DNA of 64,000 nucleotides, from the NCBI GenBank assembly GCA_021018995.1, contig CM037596.1, positions 10,615,501 through 10,679,500 on the forward strand. Reading direction: 5' to 3'. The translations under genes and the position numbers were made by a program. The notes under the pieces are model-generated. The model saw only the letters and a program-made list of their open reading frames with translations. It made no database searches and was not told where the DNA came from. Shown here piece after piece: positions 35,086 through 46,428 of this stretch (positions within the stretch are counted from its first letter, which is position 1; each line of letters begins with the position of its first letter). This stretch comes from Chloranthus sessilifolius (lineage: Eukaryota; Streptophyta; Magnoliopsida; Chloranthales; Chloranthaceae).

Positions 35086-36987
35086 ATGGTGCTATCAATT
35101 TCTAATTCCGAAATCGAAAAAAATCTACCTCCTGGATTTAGATTCCATCCAACTGATGAAGAACTAGTTACTTATTATCTATCGAGCAAGGTTTCGGATG
35201 TTAACTTTACGACAAGAGCGGTCGCAGACGTCGATCTCAATAAGTGTGAACCTTGGGACCTCCCAGGTAGCTAAGTCTTTAGATTATTTCTCTTTGTGGG
35301 TTGTTTGATTTGGTTTATAGTAGAATAATAAGATTTAAAATCAGAGGTAGAGTTCTCTTTTAAATTTTGATATTTGGCTTCTTTTTCAGCATTTTTTGCT
35401 TAATTTAGCTAACATGAACATAACTGAAGCTATTTTCTAAGTCTAAAGTGGTGGTTTTTGAATTTGAAATATGAACGTAGGCAAAGCTAGTATGGGGGAG
35501 AAAGAGTGGTATTTCTTCAGCATGAGGGACCGAAAATACCCGACCGGCCTTCGAACCAATAGAGCGACAACTGCGGGCTATTGGAAGACCACAGGCAAAG
35601 ACAAGGAAATCTATCATTCAGGGGTAATCGTTGGCATGAAGAAAACCCTAGTTTTTTACAAAGGTAGAGCACCCAAGGGAGAGAAAAGCAACTGGGTCAT
35701 GCATGAATATAGACTTCACACCAAGTTTGGTTTCAAACCCTCAAAGGTAACTCACTAAATACTTTGTGACTAAGAGATAAATGAATCTAACACCATCCAA
35801 TCCAATCCAAGACCATACTATATCGTCTGTGTTCTGTCATATGTAATGAACATCAATTGATGAGGCATAACACCATCCATTGCCATCCAATCGTGAATCA
35901 GGCGGTGTGAGATACATGTCACTAGAAAAAATAAAACTATTAGTGGCAGCCAAAAACTGTCGCTATTAACAAAAAAAAAACTTGTTCTTTCAATAGTAAC
36001 GGGACTAGTAGCTAGCGGCAGTTTTGGCTACCACTGAAACACCTTATTTTTGTAGTGTGTGTTCCCTAGATTATATCTAGCCATCTAGGGTTCATTTACC
36101 TGCTACTGGTCCCATATGTACGGTGTCAGATACAGACCTAACCTTTGGCTTTTTACACAAAGTGACTGCTCTCCAAATTCGGACCCGCATTTTCACGCTT
36201 CACAGCCCAAGCCTTTTACCATGGCACCAAGCAATGACCACTGAAGATCTTCCCCATCACTTCCCTTTAGGGCTAGATACATTAATCATTCAAATGAGTA
36301 TCATCTTTATTCCAAGGTTGCTCAATATTCGATGTGTCTGATCAATTTTCATAAACATCATGTCATGCATGATCACATCGAAAACCCTTCGATCAAGAAC
36401 CGACCAACCTCAAGCTGACTGACCAAAAAAATAGCTTAAATATAAGTACTTCATTAGACCTTGTGATCTAGAACTATAATCTAAGTATGTTTCTACCACA
36501 GGAGGAATGGGTGATCTGTAGGATCTTTCAGAAGAGCGCCACGGGGAAGAAACCGCAGCCGAGTCCACCATCGATGCCACATTTGCTTTCTTCTCAAAGT
36601 GATCCAGCAGTAGTTAATGATTTAGGAGATTTCAGTATAACAAACCTAAATAATCTAGTTACATCTTCAAATGGCTTCAATACCATTTCTACTAATAATA
36701 ATTCGGAAAATACCCAAATGAACATGAACATGAACATGAATTGGGCTTATACCAGTCCTTCAAGCTTATTAAGCTCGAATTACTCATCGAATTCAGGTCT
36801 CTTAAGAGCGATTCAGTTCAACAGTTACCAACCAGCCGCGGAAGCAGCAAATGCCAGTTTAACCTCTTTCATGACACAAGGAGATAGTTGTTTCGTGCCA
36901 AATTCGAACGCCAGCTTTCGTGCCGGTTCTTCGAAGACTATCGATTATCCGGAACAAACACCGTTCAATCTCGAATCGTTTTGGTGA
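35086..36987 (+). CDS. NAC domain transcription factor (three exons)
   Basis: This encodes a plant-specific DNA-binding transcription factor expected in the nucleus. Exons are 35,086-35,266, 35,481-35,746 and 36,502-36,987, all joined at GT-AG sites and giving 310 residues. The NAC domain (about residues 13-160) shows its five subdomains in order: [56 protein letters not shown] plus [37 protein letters not shown] plus WVMHEYRL; and [12 protein letters not shown]. Intron positions are those usual for NAC genes. The C terminus is Ser/Asn-rich with four Met-Asn steps (ATGAAC repeats) and ends NLESFW, plausibly an activation region. The start has good context (CAAATGG) and sits just before the domain. 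The domain resembles the NAM/CUC group, but I see no miR164 target in exon 3, so no ortholog is named. No stop or frameshift: it appears intact. Confidence 0.9.
35930..36057. mobile_element. CACTA-type MITE in NAC intron 2, TGT duplication
   Basis: A 128-bp element starting CACTAGAAAAAATAAAAC and ending CACCTTATTTTTGTAGTG. TGT flanks both sides exactly (35,927-35,929 and 36,058-36,060). It lies wholly inside intron 2 (35,747-36,501), away from the splice sites. The interior has GTGGCAGCCAAAAACTGTCG and GCGGCAGTTTTGGCTACC, which can pair. Confidence 0.85.
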
Positions 36988-37543
36988 AGAACCTTGATTA
37001 TGGGCAGAGAATGAAGTTCCGAATTCACTGATTGCGACGACTCATGGATCCAAATCAAGAGAAAATAGCCAAAAATCACAATAATTTGCAGATTAGTTCG
37101 CTTGAATCGATTCCGCGGAGTCCATCAGGGTTGGTATGCATTTGGTAACAGTGGTGAAGACTAACAACCAACTTGTAAATTACTTTTTTTTTTTTTTTTG
37201 CCTTTTTATATTCAGTTGTAATCGTTAAGACTCACAGATTATTCTGATGAACTGATCTCAACAAAGGAGAAACCTTGTTGAATATATTAATTTTACTGTT
37301 ATAGATTTTGGAAGCTATTATTTTAGTATATGCATGTGGTGTTGTCTTGGTTACACCCACCTTGCTACCACTGTTTGAAGGCTTAAAATAATTCAAGGGC
37401 CTTATGCCCCTTATCCCTAAATGAGTGAGAATGGGCCGGGTTCAATCCGGATCTGACTCAATTGGTATCAGGTTGGGTTGGGACCAGATCTTGGTCCCCC
37501 AATCTATTTTTAATGGGTCCAGGTCTAGTTCTGATATGGGTAG
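36988..37543 (+). other. 3' flank of the NAC gene
   Basis: The 3' untranslated region probably ends after the T run (37,184-37,200) and the TTTTTATATTCAGTTGTAAT stretch near 37,203-37,222. No perfect AATAAA is obvious at the expected place. 37,420-37,540 has TCGGGTTGGGTT-like words of repeat type. No other gene was seen. Confidence 0.4.
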
Positions 37544-37696
37544 CACTACAAAAAGAAAGACTATTAACAGCAGTTTTTTTAACAAAAAACTGCTGCTATT
37601 AGCTCTATCGCTACACAAAACTGTCGCTGTTAGTCATACCGCTATCAGAAAATGCCTCAATAGCAAGTGCCGCTAAAATACCTTATTTTTGTAGCG
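37544..37696. mobile_element. CACTA-type MITE downstream of the NAC gene
   Basis: A 153-bp element starting CACTACAAAAAGAAAGAC and ending TACCTTATTTTTGTAGCG. It pairs internally (AACAGCAGTTTTTT and AAAAAACTGCTGC). Flanks TAG and TCG are an imperfect 3-bp duplication. It is closest to the copy at 30,540. Confidence 0.75.
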
Positions 37697-37977
37697 TCGG
37701 ATCCATTCGGTCTTTATTTTCTTGAATTTTTCTATGTAGTATCATAGTCACAAAATATTCCGAATTACTAAAAAGACCGAAACATTTGGAGTTATGCTGA
37801 AAGATTAATGAAGATTCGGCAAATTCGTCTCATTGACTAATCTCAACAAAATACTCAGAACTTTTGTGATGATTATTTTTTTGTTTTAAGTATAGTTTTA
37901 TTTTTTCTCTCTTTATGTTATGTACCTCTCTCTCTTCCTTACTTATTTTACGACAATTCAGCAGGATAACCTTCTCG

Positions 37978-37981
<4 letters not shown>

Positions 37982-38016
<35 letters not shown>
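37982..38016. repeat. (TA)n microsatellite
   Basis: A run of TA repeats. A near-identical phrase (TCAACAAAAAATAATAAAA) occurs just after it at about 38,018 and again at about 38,189, possibly subterminal repeats of the CACTA element to the right. Confidence 0.85.
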
Positions 38017-38019
<3 letters not shown>

Positions 38020-38459
38020 CAACAAAAAATAATAAAAGTTTTACAAACCTGTAAAATACAATTCTATACCATTCAAGAAAATTAATTAATGTCATCTGCT
38101 ATAAAAGGAAACTTGGAAAATACATTTCCCAATTCAGAAAAGCTAGGCGAAGTTTACCACCTGTTATGAAGAAAAACTATACTTGTAACTCAACAAAAAA
38201 TAATAAAAATGTCACAACACCTGTGGTAAGCACATAATTCTTATTGCTACAAAATGAGAGTTTAATAATACTTGACAATCTCCAACACAATAATAACAAC
38301 TAGAATATTAAGCCTTAATCAAAATGCATAAAAAGGTCTTAAGATAGCAAAAGTGTTGATAACGAACTGACAAATTTCACCATGTCCCTAAGATTTTAGT
38401 ACAAGCAACAGTTCAAATACAATCACATCTACCATCAATATTCAGATAAAACCTACAAT

Positions 38460-40600
38460 CTATCCATAATTCATCTTCATCGTCTTAGATAGGTGCACCT
38501 CTTCCTTCACCTAGAGAAATTCCTGCAATAAATCAACAAGTATGGCTTTAGCTAAGTATTCAAAAATTCGAAGTTTGGTAGTATCATATCAACAAATGAC
38601 ATCTCATCAACAAATAAATATTTGAAAATGTGAATTCAATTGAATTGACTAAACAATCAAAATATGAATACAATTTAACGAGAAGAAGCATGCATTACCA
38701 AGTAATAATTTTATCATGTTTGTGCATGTACGCCATCATAATTCCAAGTTGGCGCTGAAACGCAACACCAAATCAGTGCCTTAAATTTCAGTGGTTGTAT
38801 TATTTTAGAGACTTCAAACATAATATAGCAAGGGATGTGATCTAAACTTTCTCTTTAATCAAGACAATTTAGAATAGTCTACGATGAATGCCCACCCTTT
38901 ATGGGTGGACATGGCAGTCCACACATCTGTATGACTATATAACATGTATGGACTTCCACTACATGAAAGTTTATCCACATTATGCAATCACACAGATGTG
39001 TGGACTTCTTTAATGTACATGATGAGTGGACACCCATTGTAGAGTAACTCTTTAGATGATCATGGAGAGTGGTAATACCTGAACCGTTTCCTCCATCAGT
39101 AGATTGTGGGGCAGTAATATGATTGTTGGAAGCCTACACACTGGAAAAATAAATAACAGACACACACACACATATAAATTAGGAACAATATTAACAAATC
39201 TAACAAATGTAACGAGATAATAGTAAAAAATAAATGTAACAACAAGCTAAATAACAATCGTAATTTTTATTAACAAATAGATTCCTATACATGCTTGCAC
39301 ACTTAAAGTATTTAAGATACTCTTAAGTTTTGCCATCTCGGCATCTTGGCGCGCTATCTTGGTGTGCCATTTCCGCATCTCTCTCGGCATCTTTTCGCTC
39401 CATTTCGACTGCTTTCTCCTTCATTTTTTCTTGAATTATAACAAACTCAGTAGCAGAAGGCCCACCATATTTAGACGAGGATCCTCACAACATAGTGGGG
39501 GTCATGCCCAATCCATATCCCCGGACACAACCAGGTTTTCTGCTCCCAAGACTGTGGATATCACATCATCTCGTGATATTGAAGCCTGTGAACCTTCTCA
39601 AATTTTAATTTCATGTTCGATCCTTTGCTGCAATCAAATATTTACTCATTTATTTAGTAATTATATAGGAAAAATAGATAATCGAATGACTTTGTAATGT
39701 TTTTCAAATAATAAATAAAAATAAAGTGCGTACACGTCAAGGAAATTTTCAATAATTAAAATACTGAAATAAATGAATTAGTGTGCTTACCAGCTCAAAT
39801 CGTACTCTTGTAAAACTTTTACTCCTAGACGTGTGAGCCAATTTAAGGAGGGGCCGATTCCTTTTATTTGTCTCACTAATTTTCTACATGGTATAAATTG
39901 AATTGGTATGAGAATCATATTATGCAAATTATGTTTTAGAATGACTTCTCAAGTAAAAATATACCTTTCCAGTGTCCGAGTTCCAATAATGGACAAGGGC
40001 CACCCATTGATTTCGATCGACGTCTTTAGCGTAATGCCCATACCGTTCTGCATAGGTTTTACATCCATTGTAGTGTTTCCTCTTTAAATTACACTTATAA
40101 TCTCTCCAATGTTTGCCCAGCGACATCACTATCACATGTTTCGTTCAATTCAAATTTTTCCTAGACATTTCAATTAATTTTCATATGACACCATATAAAT
40201 TATATTTTTAAGATACAAAAAGTACAAATAATCAAAATAGATTAAACAAATCTTACCGCAATCATTTCTCATGCACGGTTCTTTGATGTGTGGTTTATTT
40301 CATTCCAAGTCGGGCAAAAAAGGGGAAATAATTGGCAATCTCTTGCTATTATGCCACACCAATTTGATAGATGACTGGCATTAGAGTTTGCTGGTAGACT
40401 TTTATCACACTCTATTTTCAACTTATCTTCTATTGTTAAATTTAAAACTTTTGCCGAAGTAGCCTTACGTTTTACACCACTTTTGTCGCAGATGATTCTG
40501 GATGGTCCATCTGAAATAAAATAATATCCATAATTGAGAAGATAAAAAAAAATCAAAGCTATAATTAGAGAATATATGAGAAAATAATAAGCTCTCATGT
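38460..40600 (-). pseudogene. CACTA (En/Spm) second protein, Transposase_24-like
   Basis: On the - strand, pieces of the Ptta/En/Spm-type protein follow in order. 40,500-40,270 gives KVLNLTIEDKLKIECDKSLP, then SNWCGIIARD. 40,135-39,929 gives SLGKHWRDYKCNLKRKHY, then DRNQWVALVHYW. About 39,870-39,790 gives KISETNKRNRPLLKLAHTSR, then SKSFTRVRFEL and a GT donor. About 39,630-39,470 gives REGSQASISRDDVISTVLGA. These match the family pattern of a W-Y-LKKK motif, D-DQW-LV-YW, and N-NR...H..GSKSF. Exons are separated by intron-like AT-rich DNA, and an in-frame stop follows DMDWA. It would be the downstream ORF of the CACTA element whose transposase lies at 44,880-46,428. Confidence 0.75.
38877..39044. 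mobile_element. Small foldback MITE with TA target duplication
   Basis: A 168-bp element with ends GTCTACGATGAATGCCCACC and a right end that reverse-complements to CTCTACAATGGGTGTCCACT. Inner arms GTCCACACATCTGT and ACAGATGTGTGGAC are perfect complements. TA lies at both borders (38,875-38,876 and 39,045-39,046), as for Tc1/mariner-type MITEs. It sits within the CACTA remnant. Confidence 0.75.
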
Positions 40601-40737
40601 AACAAAAAAAAAAAATCTAATATCAAATATATAAAAACTGAATTTTAAAATAAGAAGCTATTGTATTTATATTATCAATTAAATTGTGATAAGAAAGTTG
40701 TAGCCTTAAAACAATTTTATACGGAATTGATATAAAA

Positions 40738-43421
40738 TGTAACATCCCAAAAATTTGGACCTTTGAGCAATACGTCTCGATGTGCGTGCCCGACGGGTCG
40801 CACTTCGAATCGGATAAAATAATAAAATATTAGTGTGTGAGTACAGTTAACTTATGGTGGATAAGAAAGAAGAGATTTAAAGTATGATAAGTGACCTGTT
40901 GATGTCATGACATACACCGAGGTACGACGTATCGGCTTAACACCAAACCTAAGTTCTTTGATAAGAAGTAGAACATACAAGTGAAATATGTATGTGCTTC
41001 ACATCGGAGACAAACACCTTATGTGATTAAGAAATAACACCTAAGGGGTGTGTATGCATTTTGTATGGGAACCGGCCCCTTTGAGTTAAAAGAATGCAAG
41101 ACTTCTTTTAGAAGCCATAATCGGTTGCAATTTTGAGAGTGTAGGTTTGAGAGAGAAGGAAGAGAGAAAGAAGGAGAAGAGGAACTCGTTGGGATCGTGT
41201 GCTCCGAAGCTTTGGGATCTCGTAAAGAATTGTGAGCGTGTGTAAGGTGGAAGATTTGTCGTCGATTGCGACGATTGATGAGTTGTAGAATGTGATTTGA
41301 AACTAAATGTGGTTTTGAGAACCGCCCTTTATTTTTGGCAAGAGATTCGGGTGTTTTGAGCCACTAATCGTAGCGAGAATTGTGTGAAGTGTGTGTGGAA
41401 GGATCGTCTACGATTACGTTCGCTTAGTTGTGATCGTGGAGCTCGTAAGAGATCGATGTGAGTTTTGGAAACCCTTATGTAGAACTAGGAAGACGATCCA
41501 ATCGGTGAATAAATCGTTGGATTAAAGGTAAGAATTTTTTATTTAAGTTGTGCTTCTCATATGTGATTAGGAATATAGTATGTATGTGTAGAAATTTAAG
41601 AGAAGGGGTTAAGATTTAAAGAAAAATAAGTTGGAAGAGGTTAGAACCCGAGTTTGGCTGAAATTTGACGAAACCGTTCGATCAAAATTAGTAACCGATC
41701 GAAAGATTTTTTCAAGAGTGAAATCTGAAGGTTTCTGGTCGGTTTGAAAACTGTTCGAACGAAATAAGTAATTGTTCGATTGGCTTGAAATCGTTCGGTC
41801 GATTTTGAGAGCTTGCCGACATTGCTTCGGTATTTTGGCTATAACTTTTTCCTCTGAATTCTGATTGACGTGATTCTCACGAAGTTGGAAAGAGAATAAC
41901 AAACTCTATAATTTTTGTGTTTTGACCAACTCATGAATCTAACATTTTAAAGGTCAAAATTTAGGGGGAAGGTTGCATCAAATTCTATATTAGCATGAAC
42001 TTGCCCTTTTTAATATTTGAGAAAACACTTAAATAAGTCTAAGTTGTTAGTGACTAGAGTTGATCCTTGATGCATCATGGTGTACTTATGATGTAGATTG
42101 AGGGCAGGAGGTTGTCGATAAGGACTTTTGGTGTCGCTTTGAACAGCTCGTAGCGTGAGGTAAGGAAAATTCTGGACATGTACTCTTGATTACAATAGCA
42201 TGTGTATAGTGATATGTGTGTGTAAAATCAAATGTGTTGTGATACGAGTTTTCGAAATATAGTCAAAGCATGTGAATTTAAGGTATGTGTATACTAAGAA
42301 AGAAACCAGTAAGTATATGAAAATGTGACATCCCAGGGATGTGTTTCTTTTGATGTGAACATCTCGGTGATGCAGATGAGTATGTGACTCCCAGGGATGT
42401 ATTTCTTTTGATCTGAGCATCTAGGTGGTGCAAAATGATATAGATAAGACTTGAACAAAAATTTAAATTATTATATTTAGTACAATTTTACGGTGAATAA
42501 CTATATATATTTTGCACAGTTGATTTGAGGTTCGGAGAATGCCCCATCGACATGGCGGTATACTCGTGACTGACGCGACAGGATATCCGTGACCGGTACG
42601 ACAGCCAATCCGTACAAACAGGTGATGCGATTACCAAGATGGTAATAGGTATGCTAAGTCACCTCGGTGAAAGGGACTTGAGTTTGTATTTAGTTGAAAA
42701 ATAGTTCAATTGAACGACGATGGAGGGTATTCCATCGGGGCTCGATGCTATATTGTTCGGAAATTATTTAAGTTATTGATTTAAGTTTGTGACACAAGTC
42801 TGGGTGTGATATGAAAGCAAGCTAATTAAAAGACAGACGTGATATATGTACATTCAGTTCATGTTTATTTTGGCAATGTATTTTTTTCAAACTATTTTCT
42901 GCTTATGAAATCATATTTAGGATATGTCATGAAATATGTGTGATCGGGATCCCTCGACTATACGTCACAGGTACAGGAGTAGATCGGGATCCAGCTACGA
43001 AGAAAGGCTTAGGATCTCCCATTTGGATAATTCTACCTTAGGTAAGGTTTGGACATGGGTATGTTTTGGGTTTATATAATGGAGGTTTTGAGGTCTTTTA
43101 CATTATGGACTGGGTAGGTCCAAGAATTTATTATTGTATTAAGATTTATTTTATAAGTATGTTTGTAGGCCACTATTTAGGTGATGGTTGACTATCACCG
43201 GCGATTTTTCTTTGGGCATTTTTTATTTAGTCTTTTTGTATAGAAGAAATCTTTTGTAGCTATATTTTTTACTCTACCTTTGTTGGCATATCAAGTAAAT
43301 TCTGTATTCAGATCATGATATGTGCGACCCGAAGGTCTGATTTTCCCTGAGTTTATGATGACAGTTGAAAAAAAAAATATTGTGCAAGTTTTTGTGCCTT
43401 AGGGAAAATCAGGTTGTCACA
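40738..43421 (+). mobile_element. 5' LTR of a Tekay-type chromovirus
   Basis: The LTR starts TGTAACATCCCAAAAATT and ends GGTTGTCACA, directly before a primer binding site, so it is a 5' LTR in + orientation, 2,684 bp. Recognisable relatives at 50,484 and 55,712 share text near the 3' end (CTCGACTATACGTCACAGG here, reversed there). GTGACATCCCAGGGATGTG-type phrases repeat at 42,325-42,430. A loose array of TTCGATC, CGATCGAA, GTTCGAACGAA and GGTCGATTT words is at 41,665-41,815. It interrupts the - strand CACTA element. Confidence 0.8.
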
Positions 43422-43423
43422 AT

Positions 43424-43435
43424 TAGTATCAAAGC
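43424..43435 (+). promoter_or_regulatory. Primer binding site, initiator tRNA-Met type
   Basis: TAGTATCAAAGC follows two bases after the LTR end. It is the TGGTATCAGAGC site, which pairs with initiator tRNA-Met, with two G-to-A changes. It confirms the LTR boundary and orientation. Confidence 0.8.
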
Positions 43436-43807
43436 TTAGGCGTTAGGTCTTCTAGGGACGATGTGGCATTAGAGCTTAAGTATTAAGTCTTGTTGGGACC
43501 CAAGACTATGGCAGTAGATTCTATTAGGATATAGGATATCCAATTGGGACCCTATCACAGTTGATAGAAACATTAGGCTTTAGGTTCTTGAAGACTCAAG
43601 TCGTGGCAGTAGGTTTCGTTTAGAACTTGGGTTGTAGAACTTGAGTTGTGGATCTTCACGATCTCTTATAATGGAGATAATTGATAATCGTGATAGAGGT
43701 GCGGTGATAGGATACATGTTAAGTTTTAAATATTTGGTCGAAGCATGGAGTCATGATGATCATGATCACCATTGATCGAAACCTTTGTTTCATTTTTACA
43801 GATCTCG

Positions 43808-44552
43808 ATGGCACCACGCAAAAGAGCGAAAACCGTAAGCACCAGAGAAAGTGATCACAATAGGCAATTGTTAGAGATGATGATCAATACAATGGCCCAA
43901 CAGACCACATTACTCACTGCCATGTTACGAGGCACGGCTCATACCTCTCCATTGACACCGGTTGAGTCATGCCCAAGATGTGGAAGGCGACACCTGGCAA
44001 GATACTGTAGATGGTCCACAGGTGCATGCTTCAAGTGTGGGTAAATGGGGCACCTGATAAAACATTGTCCGGCATTGAAAAGGGGGGCGACTACTTCAGC
44101 CACGACTCAGAATACTTCTCGGTCCACCGTTCAGGATGTGCACTTGCCATCACTGCACAGAGTGATCTAGCAGCTAGAGGGATTTTCCCCGTACCCTCTC
44201 GCTCTACGGATCAAACAACTGCTAGAGTTCGGCTGGGCAACTGGCCTTACGTATCTCCGCATCTATACTGATTGGTATATGCACGCATTGTGGGAAGCAT
44301 CACAAAACGGAAGAGTGTCGGTTAATTTTGGGCACATATTTTAAGTGCGGTGAGAAAGGACACCGGATCAAGAACTACCCAGAGAGGCGTCAAAGGCGGG
44401 TAACATCGACGTCTACTTCTAAGCCGATCCTCCCTACAACGCAAGGTCCTACAAGTGAAACACTAATGCACGATGCCCAGATGGCACATGAAGTCTCCCA
44501 AGGTATAGAATTATTTTCACTTGTCAAGATTTTACGGCCAATATTTAGATGA
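43808..44552 (+). pseudogene. Tekay gag relic with two zinc-knuckle modules, no capsid core
   Basis: The frame starts MAPRKRAKTVSTRESDHNRQ, with a Met/Gln-rich helix, as in chromovirus gag N termini. After about 50 residues it goes straight to a Cys/His module (CPRCGRRHLARYC, then ACFKCG-stop-MGHLIKHCP). The 200-odd residues of capsid usual in between are missing. A second module (CTHCGKHHKTEECR, then FKCGEKGHRIKN) follows at about 44,280-44,372 in another frame, with its final Cys changed to Tyr. A TAA at 44,042-44,044 and a frameshift break the gene. No protease or reverse transcriptase follows. The sequence passes into the CACTA remnant at about 44,550-44,600. Confidence 0.75.
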
Positions 44553-44879
44553 TAAATGCCCTTAGAAATTGTGGTTATTTTTGACACTTAAGGAATATCA
44601 TGACACCATCATATTTGCATCTGATTAAATCACCTGCATGATATAAACGAATTTTAATTTCAAAAGATTAACTATTAATATATTGTCTGCATGATTTTAA
44701 ATATCACGTAAGCATTTAACACATATGAAAAGGAAATTTATAAAAAGTGTGAGGTCATACTATAGATAACTTGAGACATAAGGGCTATTAAATAGCACAT
44801 AACGATGTGCTTGTGTCCGGTCTATATGGCTAAGTATGAATGGTCTGAATCTCTCAAATGTATTTTCGTCAAGATTTCA

Positions 44880-46428
44880 TGCCGGTCAATTTAACCTTGT
44901 TTCGACATTTTATAAGTACCTCAAGCAGAATGTTAGACATTCTTCTGCGAGATATCCTTTTGCAATGGACCCTTCTGGTTAAGCCATCTTTCGCACATAC
45001 CTTTCAACGTTGACAAGTATCTACATGCAAAAAAGAATCACTTACATAAGTGAAATTATAGACAATAATAAAATTAATGATTGAAGATTATACATTATCA
45101 AACATACCTTTCAATTGGATACATCCATCGGTAATGGACAGGTCCACCCAATAGTGCCTCCAATGCCAAGTTTAGCGGCAAGCGCACCATAATGTCAAAG
45201 AATGATGGTGGAAAAATTTGCTCTAATCGGCAAAGCACCACTACAATGCACTCTTTGAGACATTTCAATTCTTCAATTCTGCAAACTTTGGAACATAGTT
45301 TACGAAAGAAATTACTCAAATCTATTAATGTAGAGGTGACATTCTTGGGAAATGTCTTCCGAATAGCCAATAGCAGAAATTGTTGTAATATGACATGTGA
45401 ATCGTGACTTTTGAGTCCAGATATTTAGCATTCTCTTACGTTGACACGCCTTGCAATGTCAGAGGAGAAACCATCTAGTGATTTCAAACTTGCCATGACT
45501 TTATAGAACATCTCTTTCTCATTTTTATCCATGGAGTAGCATGTAGATGGTAGATAAGTTTGTATTCTATCCGTCTGCCACTGTGGATGAAACTCATGTC
45601 TCACCTTCATGCATTCTAAATCAAGACAGGGTCCATTAAACTATCCTTTATTTTTCCTTCAAGATTCAACAAAGTCCCAAGATTATTATCACAAACATTT
45701 TTTCAATATGCATCACATCTAAATTGTGCTCCCAATACAATAATTCAAAAAATATACTCTTCTTCCAATTACATGGCATGCTATCATTCTTTGTGCGTCG
45801 TGATCTTTTTCTTACAAGTTGTTTCCCAAAAATATGCATATTGTTTTGTAACTGATTCAACACCTCTGTTCTAGAAAAAGGAATTAGTGTTGGTATAAAC
45901 TCTGTAGTACCTTCAAATGAATTTTTTCGTTTTCGAAATCTATAATTTATAGGCAAGAATCGACGATGACCCATATAGGAATTTTTTCTTCCATGAGACA
46001 GATATAAGCTACACGTGCCCCTTATGGCATGAAGGACATGACAATTTTCCTTTTGTGCTCCAACCAGACAACATTGCATATCCGGGACAATCACTTATGG
46101 TCTAAAGCAAGGTTGCATGTAATTGAAATCTCTAATTTCTCGAGGCATCATAAGTCTCTACCCCTAATTCTCATAATTCTTTCAGCTCTTCTACCAAAGG
46201 CCTGAAGTATATGTCAATATTATTTTTAGGGCCTGATGGACCAGGCATAAGCAACGATAGTATCATGTTTGGTTGTTTCATGCACAACCATGGTGATAAG
46301 CTGTAAAGAATTAGTACCACGGGTCATGTGCTATGTGAGATACTCACTGTCTCGAACAGATTGAAGCCATCGCTAGCTAGCCCTAGTCTAATGTTGCGAG
46401 AGTTTAATGCGAATCTTGGATTCATGAA
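44880..46428 (-). pseudogene. CACTA transposase (TNP2-like, Transposase_21 plus DUF4218)
   Basis: Reading down the - strand from 46,428: RLGLASDGFN, then PWLCMKQPNMILSLLMPGP, IDIYFRPLVEELKEL and AMLSGWSTKGK (Transposase_21). Then LSHGRKNSYMGHRRFLPINY and LLYWEHNLDVMHIEK (46,020-45,690). The DUF4218 region follows: RVNVRECxxxGLKSHDSH-like text, ALxxLSNFFRKLCSKVCRIE, FPPSFFDIMVRLPLNLALEA and GGPVHYRWMYPIER (45,425-45,098), then a GMCERWLNQKGPLQKD-like end near 44,990. The protein would cut the element at its CACTA ends. There are many stops (TGA for Trp twice, two TAG) and frame changes. The N-terminal part is cut off at 46,428 by an Athila-type LTR. With 38,460-40,600 it forms one disrupted CACTA element. 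Confidence 0.85.
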
